A stretch of DNA of 64,000 bases from Gp6-AA45 sp035652075 (GCA_035652075.1 DASREL010000090.1:1-64000), one strand, 5' to 3'. Shown: positions 8,826-17,399, numbered from the stretch's first letter. Translations and numbers: made by a program. The notes: a model not told the origin generated them from the sequence alone.

Positions 8826-9428
8826 CTACGAAAGGCGCCGGTTCCGCCACCACGCCAGATATTTGCGCGCGCCGCGATGCGAGCCGACGAAGATCCCCAG
8901 CCCACACGCCAGCGCGAAGGGGATGATCCAGTAGCCGCCGCGCAAATCGGCGTCTCCGACCGGGAAATGCGCGCCGAGGCCGACGGGGAATCCGTGCACG
9001 AACTGGATGCCGACGTTGTCGGGAAAGATCGGCTTCAGCAGGGCGATGCCGAAGAAGCCGATCGCCGTCGCGTAACCCGTGAAGATCGCGGACGCGACGC
9101 CAAATCCCATCAGCGTCGTTCCCGCGACGTGCCAGATCGCACGCAGCATCGGCACGAAGCGTCCCGTCGTTACCGCTTCGTCGATGGTGCGTTCGGCCGA
9201 GTATGCCTGCGCGACGCGGAGCGGCGGCCCGAGCTCGGCGAGAATCCGCTCGACCGCGTCGCGTTCGTTCGGCGCACCATCCGCGACGGCAATCCGGTCG
9301 CGCAGGTGTGATTCGATCTCGCGCACCGCATCGCGCACGGTGTCGGGCGGTAGAAATGTCTTCAGCGATCGTTGCAGCACGAACAGGTATCCGTTGACGC
9401 GTGATTCGCCGGTCTCGGTTAGATTCAT
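8826..9428 (-). CDS. HAAS/DUF1700-like membrane protein paired with PadR
   Basis: 200 residues. The N-terminal 75 residues form a helical HAAS-type domain (LFVLQRSLKTFLPPDTVRDAVREIESHLRDRI, then RDAVERILAELGPPLRVAQAYSAE). Two or three membrane segments follow (about 100-135 and 165-185). HAAS proteins are encoded next to PadR regulators and are thought to transmit signals from the membrane to them. The start ATG at 9428 overlaps the PadR stop as ATGA, which supports the pair. It may control the kinase/phosphatase genes immediately downstream. Confidence 0.82.
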   Translation of the reverse strand: MNLTETGESRVNGYLFVLQRSLKTFLPPDTVRDAVREIESHLRDRIAVADGAPNERDAVERILAELGPPLRVAQAYSAERTIDEAVTTGRFVPMLRAIWHVAGTTLMGFGVASAIFTGYATAIGFFGIALLKPIFPDNVGIQFVHGFPVGLGAHFPVGDADLRGGYWIIPFALACGLGIFVGSHRGARKYLAWWRNRRLS

Positions 9429-9772
9429 CAGCGTGCTCTCCCGGACGCGGCCATGAGCCGGTCGATCTTCTTCACGTAATCGCGCCACGCGGACGTCATC
9501 TCGCCGAGCCGTTTCACGCCGTCGCGCGTCAGCGTGTAGTACTTCCGGGGATGCGGTGCTTCGCCTTCCACCCATGTGGATTCGAGGAGCCCTTCGCGCG
9601 TCAGGCGTCCGAGGATCGGATAGATGGTCCCTTCCGCGACCACGAGGTCGGTGAATGCCTCGAGATGTTGAATGATCGCGAGACCGTAGCGCGGTCCGGA
9701 CGAGACCGACAACAGGATTGCCAGATCCAACGTCCCCCGCCGAAGCTGTTCCTGCCACGTCTCGTGCGACAT
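9428..9772 (-). CDS. PadR-family transcriptional regulator
   Basis: 114 residues from the ATG at 9772 (MSHETWQEQLRRGTLDLAILL), which matches where PadR proteins normally begin. An ATG at 9799 would add nine residues translated from the palindrome and is less likely. The winged helix is clear: SSGPRYGLAIIQHLEAF, VAEGTIYPILGRLTREGLLESTW, and PRKYYTLTRDGVKRLGEM as the wing. PadR proteins are usually repressors that bind dyads at their own promoters; the dyad at 9770-9792 fits autoregulation. It is the first gene of the minus-strand run that includes HAAS, phosphatase, kinase and decarboxylase. Confidence 0.9.
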   Translation of the reverse strand: MSHETWQEQLRRGTLDLAILLSVSSGPRYGLAIIQHLEAFTDLVVAEGTIYPILGRLTREGLLESTWVEGEAPHPRKYYTLTRDGVKRLGEMTSAWRDYVKKIDRLMAASGRAR

Positions 9773-9792
9773 ACCTTGTGTCACAAGGTATG
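9770..9792. promoter_or_regulatory. perfect 11-bp dyad, probable PadR operator
   Basis: Arms CATACCTTGTG and CACAAGGTATG are perfect reverse complements around one central base. The dyad overlaps the proposed PadR start codon (the CAT at 9770-9772). PadR-type repressors bind dyads of this size with an ACCTTGT or similar core. Binding is inferred from position and symmetry only. Confidence 0.65.
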
Positions 9793-9817
9793 ACGACAAA
9801 AAGAAAGGGCAGGTTCC

Positions 9818-9907
9818 TTCGAACCCGCCCCAGTTGCCTTACCTGCCCCCGACCCGCCCTACCTGCCTTACCTGCCCTACCCGCCTTACCTGCCCTACCC
9901 GCCCACG
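9818..9907. repeat. tandem array of 9-bp words (CTGCCCTAC type)
   Basis: From 9854 to 9907 six consecutive 9-base words are seen: CCGCCCTAC, CTGCCTTAC, CTGCCCTAC, CCGCCTTAC, CTGCCCTAC, CCGCCCACG. A less regular stretch with an oppositely oriented GGGCAGG lies at 9818-9824. The array fills the gap between the PadR promoter and the stop of the glycine-zipper gene. Confidence 0.8.
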
Positions 9908-9908
9908 A

Positions 9909-10874
9909 TCAGTTCTTATCCACCGTAATCGTGATGGGCTGTTGCACGCGCACCGTGAGCGGAGTGCCGGGTTGGAGGACGACAGCATTGCGGTCGCCCG
10001 CGGCCACGGCCGCCGTGCCTGCACCGCCGCCGGTCGCCGCGCCGATCGCCGCGCCCTTCGCGCCGCCGAGAATGGCGCCGATGATCGCGCCGCCGACCGC
10101 GCCGCCGCCGATCTTCGCCGCGCTGCCGTTGGTCGGCGCTTCGCCTTCGCGGAAGATCGTTTCGGTGTTGATCGGGAGCCGCGTGCCGTCGGCGAGAACG
10201 AGCGTGTGGAAGCGGATCCCGAGACGAGCGCGTTCCTTGAACTTGCCGCCCTTCTCGACGAGCGTCACGGCGCCGACGGCGCGCGAACCGGCCGGAATCG
10301 CCGTGCGGCCGGCGACGTTGACGTCCCGCGTGACGCGCGCGTCGACGCGATCTTCGATGCGAGCCGTCTCGCTCGAAATCCGATTGTCCAGCTGCAACCC
10401 GATCACGGAGTCGCGCGAGACGACGAGTTCTTCGAACTGCTTTTGCGGCGGTTCCGGTGCGGGCGCCGGCGCGGGCACCGCGGCGTGCTCCTCGGGTTTG
10501 GGGGCCGGTTCCAGCGTTGGCAGCGGCGCGGGCGCCGGCTGCGGCGGCTGCTGCGCGACCGGCGGCTGCGCGGGCGCATTGGCTCGCGCGACCTTTGCGG
10601 TTTCGCGCTTTTCGGCGCGCTTCGCCGGCTCGGACTTCGGCGTCGACTTCGTGTCGCTCACCACCGCTTCGGTCTCTTGAACAGGTTTATCTGCGACAGC
10701 CGTAGGCGCGCTCGCGGCAACCGGCCTGCCCGCCGTAGCCTCGGCGGAGGCGGGCGTCTGCGCAGACGCGGGCGTGGGCACGGCGTTTTGTCGCGACGCG
10801 AGGTATCCGCCCCCGGCCGCCGCCGCGATGCACGCTACGGCGAGAGCGGCAAACGCGAGTCGATTGGACTGCAT
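9909..10874 (-). CDS. exported or membrane-anchored glycine-zipper protein with Pro/Ala linker
   Basis: 321 residues. An N-terminal hydrophobic anchor (LAFAALAVACIAAAAGGGYLAS) is followed by about 120 residues of Pro/Ala/Lys/Glu-rich linker. A folded part (FEELVVSRDSVIGLQLDNRISSETARIEDRVDARVTRDV) looks like the periplasmic beta domain of TrbI-like or surface-anchoring proteins. A glycine zipper follows (GGGAVGGAIIGAILGGAKGAAIGAATGGG, positions about 255-285). It could be an envelope spacer. A palindromic element encoding TPASAEATAGRP is inserted in frame in the linker. No function can be assigned. Confidence 0.7.
   Translation of the reverse strand: MQSNRLAFAALAVACIAAAAGGGYLASRQNAVPTPASAQTPASAEATAGRPVAASAPTAVADKPVQETEAVVSDTKSTPKSEPAKRAEKRETAKVARANAPAQPPVAQQPPQPAPAPLPTLEPAPKPEEHAAVPAPAPAPEPPQKQFEELVVSRDSVIGLQLDNRISSETARIEDRVDARVTRDVNVAGRTAIPAGSRAVGAVTLVEKGGKFKERARLGIRFHTLVLADGTRLPINTETIFREGEAPTNGSAAKIGGGAVGGAIIGAILGGAKGAAIGAATGGGAGTAAVAAGDRNAVVLQPGTPLTVRVQQPITITVDKN
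10724..10767. repeat. in-frame palindromic REP-like element
   Basis: Arms GCCCGCC (10728-10734) and GGCGGGC (10749-10755) enclose an inner CCTC/GAGG stem. A perfect 12-base palindrome GTCTGCGCAGAC follows at 10756-10767. The element lies inside the linker of the glycine-zipper gene and is read through without disrupting the frame, giving the peptide ASAEATAGRP. Confidence 0.65.
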
Positions 10875-10990
10875 GATGAAGGCTCCTTCCGTGGTTCAAG
10901 AGGCAAGCCGCGTACCCGACCAGGCTCTGAGAAGACCTACGTAAATCGATGCAAATGCGAAGTTTAGCAGATCAGATCCGGAGCTCGACT

Positions 10991-11037
10991 GTCCCTTCGA
11001 ACGGACCACTGTCCTGAGCCGAGTGCAGCCGAGGGAC
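10991..11037. repeat. extragenic palindromic element ahead of the M14 gene
   Basis: A stretch with inverted ends GTCCCT (10991-10996) and AGGGAC (11032-11037) and GC-rich interior (CTGAGCCGAGTGCAGCC). It resembles the dispersed extragenic palindromes seen in many GC-rich genomes. It lies between divergent genes, directly before a plausible -10 (TAGAAT, 11038-11043). Confidence 0.5.
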
Positions 11038-11043
11038 TAGAAT
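11038..11043 (+). promoter_or_regulatory. possible -10 hexamer TAGAAT of the M14 operon
   Basis: TAGAAT lies 21 bases before the ATG at 11065, with a GAGGAG ribosome-binding site in between. No good -35 is visible, so this is tentative. Confidence 0.35.
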
Positions 11044-11064
11044 GCCTGCTTCGAGGAGATCCTT

Positions 11065-14001
11065 ATGAAATACCGGCTTTCATTGCTGGTCAGCGCAGTC
11101 CTCGCCCTCGCGGCCGCTCCCGCTCCGCAGAAGCAAGACGAGGAATACACAAAACTCATCAAACAGTACTTGCAGGACCCGCGAATCACCACCGAACTGG
11201 TCGATCACATGCCCGCGTCGGACACGGTGCCGTCGCCGCTGAAGTTCTTTGGGCGGATTCCCGGGACACCTGGCGAGCTGACGTACGCGAAGGACATCGA
11301 GCGTTATTACGAGGCGCTCGCCAAAGCGTCGCCGCGTGCGCGCTTCTGGAAGATCGGGACGACGGAGGAAGGGCGCGACATCGTCCTGCTGGCGATCGCC
11401 GACGAGGCGACGATCAAATCGATCGACAAGTATCGCGACATGCTCGGCGAGCTCACCGATCCGCGCAAGACGACGGAAGCCCGCGCGCAGCAACTGCTGC
11501 ACACCGCGAAGCCGATCTATTACGCGATCAGCGGCATGCACTCGCCGGAAACGGGCGGCGCCGAGATGCTCAACGAGCTCGCGTATCGGTTGATCGTCGA
11601 AGAGACGCCCTTCATCCAGAACATTCGCAACAACGTCATCACGTTGATCACGCCGGTGATCGAAGTCGACGGCCGCGAAGCGGAAGTCGACACGTACTAC
11701 TTCAACAAGAAGCGCGCGCAGGGTGATGCGCGGCTGCCGTTGATGTACTGGGGCAAGTACGTGCAGCACGACAACAATCGCGATGGCATGGGGCAGTTCC
11801 TGAAGCTCACGCAGACCGTGACGAAAGAACAGCTCGAATGGCATCCCACCGTGATGCACGACCTGCACGAAGCGCAGACGTATCTCTACGCCTCGACGGG
11901 CACCGGCCCCTACAACGACGCGCTCGACCCGATCGTCGTCGACGAATGGTGGATGCTCGCCGAGAACGACGTGATGGAGATGACGAAGCGCGGCGTCCCT
12001 GGCGTCTGGACCTACGGGTTCTATGACGGGTGGGTGCCGAACTACATGTTCTTCATCGCGCACTCGCACAACGCGATTGGCCGCTTTTACGAAGTCCAGA
12101 GCTACGGTCCCGATCCGTACGAAGTGCGACCGGCCGCGACCGTCACGAGCAAGGAATGGTTCCGTCCGAATCCGCCGCTCGCGTCGATTAAGTGGGGACC
12201 GCGCAACAACACGAACATCCAGGAATCGGCGCTGCTGTTCGCGCTGAACCACGTCGCGAAGAACAAGGATCTCTATCTCGAAAACTACTGGCTCAAGAAC
12301 AAACGCGCGGTCGACAAAGGGAAGAACGGTCCGACTTACGCGTGGGTGATTCCGGCGACGCAGCGTCGCAAGGCCGATGCGGCGGATGCCGTCAACGAGC
12401 TCAAGAAACAAGGCCTCGAGATTTCGGTCGCGACGACGGCGTTCAAGGCCGGCAATGTTGACGTCAAGCCAGGCGACTACGTGGTTCGCGGCGATCAGCC
12501 GTTCCGCACGCTCGCCGACATGTACTTCTCGGTGCAGAATTACGCGCCCCAGAATCCGTCGCCGTACGACGACACCGGCTGGACGTTCCAGTACATGCGC
12601 GACGTCAAGATCGCGCCGGTGACCGACAAGTCGATCCTCGATCAGAAGTTCACGATGCTGACCGCTGACGCGAAAGCGCCAGGCGGCATCGAGGGAGCCG
12701 GTTCGGTGCTGGTCGTCGATCACACCGCCGACAACAACCTCGTCACGTTCCGGTTCAAGCACAAGGACGTGAAGATGGCGGCGGCCGAAGATGACTTCGA
12801 GCTTTCCGGTCACAAGTTCCGCGCCGGCGCGATCATCATTCCGAATGCGGACCGAGCCGCGCTCGAGCCGTCGCTGAAGGATCTCGGATTGTCGGCGTGG
12901 GCGGTGGCGTCTGCGCCGAGCGTGCGCACGCACGACCTCGACATCCCGCGCATCGGTTACGTCCACAGCTGGACGCGCACGCAGGACGAAGGATGGGTGC
13001 GCGCGGCGCTCGACACGTTTGGCGTCCCGTACACGTACTTTGCCGATCAGAAGTTGAAGGAAGGCAATCTCCGGTCGAAGTACGACGTGATCATCTTCCC
13101 GCACGTCGGCGGCTCGGCGCAGTCGCAGGTCAACGGCATGCCAGTGACCGGCCGTTCGCCGCTGCCGTACAAAAAGACCGCCGAGTTCCCGAATCTCGGC
13201 TACGTCGATTCGAGCGACGACATCCGTGGCGGCATGGGCCTCGAGGGCCTGGCCGAACTGGCGAAGTTCGTCGAACAGGGTGGCACGCTGATCACCGAAG
13301 GATCGACGACAACGATCTTTCCGGAGTACGGGATCACCAGCGGCGTGACGGTCGAGAATCCGGCGCGGCTCTTCGTGCGCGGATCCATCCTGCGCGGCAA
13401 GATCACCGACAAGAAGAGCCCGATCGTGTACGGCTACGACCAGACCGATCTGGCGGTGTACTTCAATCAGTCGCCGGTGCTCAACGCGGCCGGCGGCGGC
13501 CTCGGAGGATTCGGCGGTGGTCGCGGCGGCGCGCCCGGCGAAAATCCAAACGCCGGCATCGGGCAGAACGTGACGCCGAATGCGGTGCCGTTGCGGATCC
13601 AGCCCTTCGAGCCGGAGGTGGTGTCCGAAGGTAGCCAGGCACCGGCCGGTCGCGGCGATCGTCCGCAGGCCGACGAGAACGCGCAGTTCCGTCAGCTCGC
13701 GCAGCAGTTCGGGATCGCGATTCCGGAGAGCCGCGCCCGCGTCGTGATGCAGTTCCCGTCGAACCCGAACGAGATGCTGCTGTCGGGGACGCTCGCCGGC
13801 GGCGACACGATCGCGAATCGTGCGCTGGCGATCGATCAACCGCTCGGCAAAGGTCACGTCGTGATGTTCGCGCTGCGGCCGTTCTGGCGGTGGCAGACGC
13901 AGGGGACGTACATGCTCGGCTTCAACGCGATCATGAACTGGAACGATCTCGACGCGGGCAAAGCGCAGCCGCCCGCGCGCAGCCCGAGCCAGCAGCGGTG
14001 A
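11065..14001 (+). CDS. large secreted M14-family zinc carboxypeptidase
   Basis: 978 residues with a signal peptide MKYRLSLLVSAVLALAAAPA. The M14 catalytic domain occupies about residues 60-380: YYAISGMHSPETGG holds the H-x-x-E zinc ligands, ITLITPVIEVDGREAEVDTY, and HPTVMHDLHEAQTYLYA. The C-terminal half (about 600-800) resembles a class I glutamine-amidotransferase-like fold (DVIIFPHVGGSAQSQ, GLAELAKFVEQGGTLITEGSTT), followed by a Gly-rich loop. It probably degrades peptides in the periplasm or outside. It is preceded by a GAGGAG site and heads a plus-strand run to 17398. A paralogue lies at 29283-32345. Confidence 0.9.
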   Translation: MKYRLSLLVSAVLALAAAPAPQKQDEEYTKLIKQYLQDPRITTELVDHMPASDTVPSPLKFFGRIPGTPGELTYAKDIERYYEALAKASPRARFWKIGTTEEGRDIVLLAIADEATIKSIDKYRDMLGELTDPRKTTEARAQQLLHTAKPIYYAISGMHSPETGGAEMLNELAYRLIVEETPFIQNIRNNVITLITPVIEVDGREAEVDTYYFNKKRAQGDARLPLMYWGKYVQHDNNRDGMGQFLKLTQTVTKEQLEWHPTVMHDLHEAQTYLYASTGTGPYNDALDPIVVDEWWMLAENDVMEMTKRGVPGVWTYGFYDGWVPNYMFFIAHSHNAIGRFYEVQSYGPDPYEVRPAATVTSKEWFRPNPPLASIKWGPRNNTNIQESALLFALNHVAKNKDLYLENYWLKNKRAVDKGKNGPTYAWVIPATQRRKADAADAVNELKKQGLEISVATTAFKAGNVDVKPGDYVVRGDQPFRTLADMYFSVQNYAPQNPSPYDDTGWTFQYMRDVKIAPVTDKSILDQKFTMLTADAKAPGGIEGAGSVLVVDHTADNNLVTFRFKHKDVKMAAAEDDFELSGHKFRAGAIIIPNADRAALEPSLKDLGLSAWAVASAPSVRTHDLDIPRIGYVHSWTRTQDEGWVRAALDTFGVPYTYFADQKLKEGNLRSKYDVIIFPHVGGSAQSQVNGMPVTGRSPLPYKKTAEFPNLGYVDSSDDIRGGMGLEGLAELAKFVEQGGTLITEGSTTTIFPEYGITSGVTVENPARLFVRGSILRGKITDKKSPIVYGYDQTDLAVYFNQSPVLNAAGGGLGGFGGGRGGAPGENPNAGIGQNVTPNAVPLRIQPFEPEVVSEGSQAPAGRGDRPQADENAQFRQLAQQFGIAIPESRARVVMQFPSNPNEMLLSGTLAGGDTIANRALAIDQPLGKGHVVMFALRPFWRWQTQGTYMLGFNAIMNWNDLDAGKAQPPARSPSQQR

Positions 14002-14315
14002 CGATCTTCGAGGGTCCGGCCGGCGAACCGTTCGTCACGCGGGCGAAAGACGCCAGCCGGATCGCCGAAGCGTGCTGGTCGATGCAATCGCGGCTGGCGT
14101 TGCTCCATCCCGAGAACCTGCCATCGAAGTTCTTCGATCTCAGCTCCGGCGAAGCTGGTGAGATCCACGACAAGCTTCGCCGGTTCCGGATCACGCTCGC
14201 GATCGTGTGTCCGACCGGCAGCGTCACGTTCAGCAGCCGTTTTCGCGAAATCCTGTGTGACGACCTTCAGGTCTTCGACACGGTCGATGCCGCGCGCGCG
14301 TGGCTGACGCGCTAA
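13998..14315 (+). CDS. DUF4180-family protein
   Basis: 105 residues from a GTG that overlaps the M14 stop (GTGA). The centre FFDLSSGEAGEIHDKLRRFRITLAIV and the end FSSRFREILCDDLQVFDTVDAARAWL match the DUF4180 pattern closely, and the length is typical. Biochemical function is unknown; the fold resembles STAS-like single-domain proteins. Longer in-frame starts would lie inside the M14 gene and are not needed. Confidence 0.75.
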   Translation: MTIFEGPAGEPFVTRAKDASRIAEACWSMQSRLALLHPENLPSKFFDLSSGEAGEIHDKLRRFRITLAIVCPTGSVTFSSRFREILCDDLQVFDTVDAARAWLTR

Positions 14316-14327
14316 GCTGAAGAGCGC

Positions 14328-15446
14328 ATGCAGCGCCCGTCAGACGTCATCGTGGTCGGTGCCGGCATCGTCGGCTGCGCCGTTGCCTACGAGCTCGCGC
14401 GGCGCGGCGCGTCGGTCGAAATCGTCGACGACCGTCCGGTCGGGATGGGCGCGACGCAGGCGTCTGCCGGTGTGCTCGCGCCGTACATCGAGGCGCGCGA
14501 GGGTTCGCCGCTCCTCGACCTGACCGTTCGCAGCCTCGGCCTGTACGACGAATTCGTCGCGCGCGTCAGCGAGGAGAGCGGCGTCGCCATTCCGTACCGC
14601 CGCACGGGCACGATCGATTTCGCCGTCAACGAGAACGAGGTCGAAACGCTGCAGACGACCGCGGCCGTGCTCGCCAAACGTCAGGTGCCCGCGCTGTTGC
14701 TCGACGCGAAGAACGCGCGGGCGGAGGAGCCGCTCGCGTCGGAAGCCGTCGTCGGCGGACTGCTGATCGAAGAACACGGTTACGTCGGCGCCAACGAGTT
14801 GACGCGCGCGCTTGTTGCGGCCGCCCGCAAGTACGGTGCTCAGCTCGTCGAGCAGAGTCGTGTTCGCCGCATCCATCAGCGCGACGGCGAGGTCATCGTG
14901 GACACGGATCGCGGCACGCTGTCGGGCGACGCCGTCGTCCTCGCCGCCGGCAGTTGGTCGGGGATGGTGGAGGTCGATGGCGCGCGCCTGAAAGCGCCGG
15001 TGAAACCGATCCGCGGTCAGCTGTTGTATCTCGGCTGGAACGGTCCTGCGCTCCGTCGCGTGACGTGGAGCGGCCGTTGCTACATGGTCCCGTGGGACGA
15101 TGGGACGGTGTTGGTCGGGGCGACGAGCGAAGACGTCGGGTTCGACGAGCGGGTGACGGTGTCGGGCATCCACGATCTTCTGGTCGCGGTGTGCGATCTG
15201 ATTCCGCATGCATGGACCGCCACGTTTCGAGCGGCGCGCGTCGGCCTTCGGCCCGCGTCGCCGGATCACCTGCCGATCATCGGCGCGTCCGAGGCGATTC
15301 CCCACTTGATGTACGCGACCGGTCACTATCGCAACGGGATTCTTCTCGCGCCGCTGACGGCGCAGCTCGTCGCCGACACGATGATGGAGAACCGTCTCGA
15401 CCCGATGCTCGACGTCGTTCGTCCGTCGCGATTGGGTGCGCTGTGA
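14328..15446 (+). CDS. thiO: ThiO-like FAD-dependent glycine/D-amino acid oxidase
   Basis: 372 residues of the DAO family. The N-terminal FAD motif is VIVVGAGIVGCAVAYELARRGASVEIVD; GATQASAGVLAPYIEA is characteristic of ThiO; the C-terminus has FRAARVGLRPASPDHLPIIG and ATGHYRNGILLAPLTA. ThiO oxidises glycine to iminoglycine for thiazole synthesis. No thiG, thiS or thiF lies next to it here, so a more general amine or D-amino acid oxidase remains possible. It starts 12 bases after DUF4180 in the same run. Confidence 0.82.
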   Translation: MQRPSDVIVVGAGIVGCAVAYELARRGASVEIVDDRPVGMGATQASAGVLAPYIEAREGSPLLDLTVRSLGLYDEFVARVSEESGVAIPYRRTGTIDFAVNENEVETLQTTAAVLAKRQVPALLLDAKNARAEEPLASEAVVGGLLIEEHGYVGANELTRALVAAARKYGAQLVEQSRVRRIHQRDGEVIVDTDRGTLSGDAVVLAAGSWSGMVEVDGARLKAPVKPIRGQLLYLGWNGPALRRVTWSGRCYMVPWDDGTVLVGATSEDVGFDERVTVSGIHDLLVAVCDLIPHAWTATFRAARVGLRPASPDHLPIIGASEAIPHLMYATGHYRNGILLAPLTAQLVADTMMENRLDPMLDVVRPSRLGAL

Positions 15447-15787
15447 ACGTCCGCGTCAGTTGCGTCGCGCGCGATGGCGTGTGGGTCGCACGGGCGGAGC
15501 ACGTCGACACCGGCGATCCGTTTGGGATCGAATGCACGGGAACGACGGAACAAGAAGCGCGCGAGCGGCTGACCGCCTGGCTCGACTGGCAGCGCGAGCA
15601 CAGCGAGGCGCTCGAAGCGTTGCAGCGGGCCGAACGTGCGTATCATCGGACGATCGCCGGCAGCGCGTTTGCGAGCCCGGTCGAAGGAGTGTCGGCGATC
15701 GACATGCAGAAAGAGTCGCTGCAAGCGGTGGAGGCGGCGCGGGTGAGGCTCGACGAGATACGAGCCCGCCGGCCGGAAATGACATGA
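15443..15787 (+). CDS. small uncharacterised protein
   Basis: 114 residues from a GTG that overlaps the ThiO stop (GTGA), with an ATGA overlap into PhhB downstream. The first 45 residues (VRVSCVARDGVWVARAEHVDTGDPFGIE, then TTEQEARERLTAWLDWQ) have a beta-beta-alpha look reminiscent of HicB-like antitoxin folds, but no DNA-binding helix follows. The rest is predicted helical and charged. I do not recognise a family. The tight overlaps on both sides support it being a real gene. Confidence 0.6.
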   Translation: MNVRVSCVARDGVWVARAEHVDTGDPFGIECTGTTEQEARERLTAWLDWQREHSEALEALQRAERAYHRTIAGSAFASPVEGVSAIDMQKESLQAVEAARVRLDEIRARRPEMT

Positions 15788-16059
15788 AACTCTCACGCAC
15801 GGATGCCGAGCAGAAACTCAGATCGCTCAGCGGATGGACGCTCGAGGGCGACACCATCACGAAGCAGTTCACCTTCAAGGATTTCCTCGAGGCGATCGCA
15901 TTCGTGAATCGGCTTGCGCCCGAAGCGGAGAAGGCGGACCATCATCCCGACATCTTGATCAACTACAAGCGCGTCACGCTGACGTACTCGACGCACGATC
16001 AAGGCGGTTTGACCGAGAAGGACTTCGCCGGCGCGGCGATGGCCGATCGCCTCGCTTGA
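15784..16059 (+). CDS. phhB: pterin-4a-carbinolamine dehydratase
   Basis: 91 residues. It carries the family motif HHPDILINYKRVTLTYSTHDQGGLTEKD with the catalytic His pair, and an N-terminal SGWTLEGDTITKQFTFKDFLEAIAFVNRLA. PCD recycles the carbinolamine form of tetrahydropterin after aromatic amino acid hydroxylation. No pterin-dependent hydroxylase is nearby, so the partner is unknown. The start ATG overlaps the previous stop (ATGA) and the stop overlaps the MerR start (TGATG). Confidence 0.92.
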   Translation: MKLSRTDAEQKLRSLSGWTLEGDTITKQFTFKDFLEAIAFVNRLAPEAEKADHHPDILINYKRVTLTYSTHDQGGLTEKDFAGAAMADRLA

Positions 16060-16526
16060 TGCGGCTGAAGAAAACCTACTCGTCGCGTGAGGTCGCGTCG
16101 CTGACCGGGCTGACCGCGCGGCAGCTGCAGGTGTGGGACGCCGGCGGGCTGCTGTCGCCGACGGTCCGTCCGCATCGCACCGAAGCCGGCGGCTACACGG
16201 AGCGACGCTACACGCCGATCGAGTTGTTCGAGCTGCTCGTGCTCGCCGACCTGCGGCGTCGTGGATTCACCATCCCGGAACTGCACCGCATCCTGAAAAT
16301 CCTGAAAGATCAATTCGGCGAGCGGCTGTTCGACGCGACCGGCGGCGGTGGATCGGTGCAGTTGCTGACGGACGGCGAGGAGATCTACGCGCGCACGGCG
16401 ACCGGCGCATTCTTCAATCTGCTGAAGACGCCGGCGCAGCCGCTGCTCGTGATCGGCAACGAGGGCGCGTTGAAATCGTTGAGCGGACGACTGCGCGCTA
16501 AAAGCGCAAAGAAGAAGAAACCATGA
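16059..16526 (+). CDS. MerR-family transcriptional regulator
   Basis: 155 residues. The N-terminal winged helix is clear: YSSREVASLTGLTARQLQVWDAGGLL, then GGYTERRYTPIELFELLVLADLRRRGFTIPELHRIL. The C-terminal 75 residues lack the cysteines of metal sensors and end in a basic tail (KSAKKKKP). The ligand is unknown. It overlaps PhhB upstream and the isomerase gene downstream (ATGA at 16523), so it may regulate its own operon. Confidence 0.85.
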   Translation: MRLKKTYSSREVASLTGLTARQLQVWDAGGLLSPTVRPHRTEAGGYTERRYTPIELFELLVLADLRRRGFTIPELHRILKILKDQFGERLFDATGGGGSVQLLTDGEEIYARTATGAFFNLLKTPAQPLLVIGNEGALKSLSGRLRAKSAKKKKP

Positions 16527-17398
16527 ACCGACGCGAGTTCCTCGCGGCGACGGCGTCGGCGCCGTTGCTGACGCAAACGAAGCCAGCCCCGGCGCTGTCG
16601 CCCTGCGTGCATCAGATTTCGTCGAACGGATTCGACTACAAGACGGCACTCGACGGGTATTCGAAAGCCGGCATCCGCGCGGTCGAGGTCGTTCTCGCCA
16701 AGGCGAAGGAATTTGCGGACAGGGAATCGCCGGCGGCCGCGCGCCGCGTGCTCGATGACCTCGGACTCAAGGCGGCTTCGACGAGCAACCACATCGGAGC
16801 GGTCGAACCGAATCCCAATCGCGCCAAGAATCTGGACGACTTGAAAGCGAAATGCGAGCTGGTGCGCATGCTCGGCGCCGACCGCCTCGTGCTCGTCCCC
16901 GCGATGACGGCAAAACCCACCGACGACGACTACAAACGGGGCATCGACAACCTTCGCGAAGCGGGCGACATCGCGAAACCGTTCAACGTGTCGCTGATGT
17001 TCGAGTTCTCGAAGTTCTTCACGCTCGCGACGTCGCTCTCGACGGCGCTCTGGTTCGTGCGGACCGCGAATCATCCGAACGTGCGGCTGATGATCGACAC
17101 GTATCACTTCTGGATCGGCCCGAGCAAGGTCGAGGATCTCGATCAGCTACGCGACGGCGAATTGATGCACATGCACTTCGAAGACACGCCGCGCGAACCG
17201 GTTCGCGAACTGCTCGAACAGCGCCACCGCGCGCTGCCGGGCGAGGGCATCGCGCCCCTCAAGAAGATTGTCGAGGCGGTGCGGCGAAAGGGGTACGCCG
17301 GTGCGCTATCGGTGGAGCTGTTCGATCCCGCGTTCCAGCAGATGGATCCGTATCAACTCGGGATGAAGATCAAAGCGGCTGTCGAGAGCCAACTGTAG
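16523..17398 (+). CDS. TIM-barrel sugar isomerase/epimerase-like protein (hydroxypyruvate isomerase type)
   Basis: 291 residues. It begins MNRREFLAATASAPLL, a short twin-arginine-like leader, and continues with an AP-endonuclease-2-type TIM barrel: GIRAVEVVLAKAKEF, GADRLVLVPAM, VSLMFEFSKFF, VRLMIDTYHFWIG, ELMHMHFEDTPRE, ALPGEGIAPLKKIVEAV, GALSVELFDP. Glu, Asp, His and Glu at these positions are the usual metal ligands. The substrate is unknown. It is the last gene of the plus-strand run and ends at a hairpin facing the microcompartment gene. Confidence 0.82.
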   Translation: MNRREFLAATASAPLLTQTKPAPALSPCVHQISSNGFDYKTALDGYSKAGIRAVEVVLAKAKEFADRESPAAARRVLDDLGLKAASTSNHIGAVEPNPNRAKNLDDLKAKCELVRMLGADRLVLVPAMTAKPTDDDYKRGIDNLREAGDIAKPFNVSLMFEFSKFFTLATSLSTALWFVRTANHPNVRLMIDTYHFWIGPSKVEDLDQLRDGELMHMHFEDTPREPVRELLEQRHRALPGEGIAPLKKIVEAVRRKGYAGALSVELFDPAFQQMDPYQLGMKIKAAVESQL

Positions 17399-17399
17399 T

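Noticed and set aside
9773..9799. PadR start at the earlier ATG 9799
   Set aside because: The added residues (MSSYLVTQG) come mostly from the palindrome and are not part of the PadR fold; the ATG at 9772 fits the family N-terminus. Not fully excluded.
11080..13857. 925-codon open frame opposite the M14 peptidase
   Set aside because: Arg/His-rich shadow of a GC-rich gene. The sense strand has full M14 motifs and a signal peptide.
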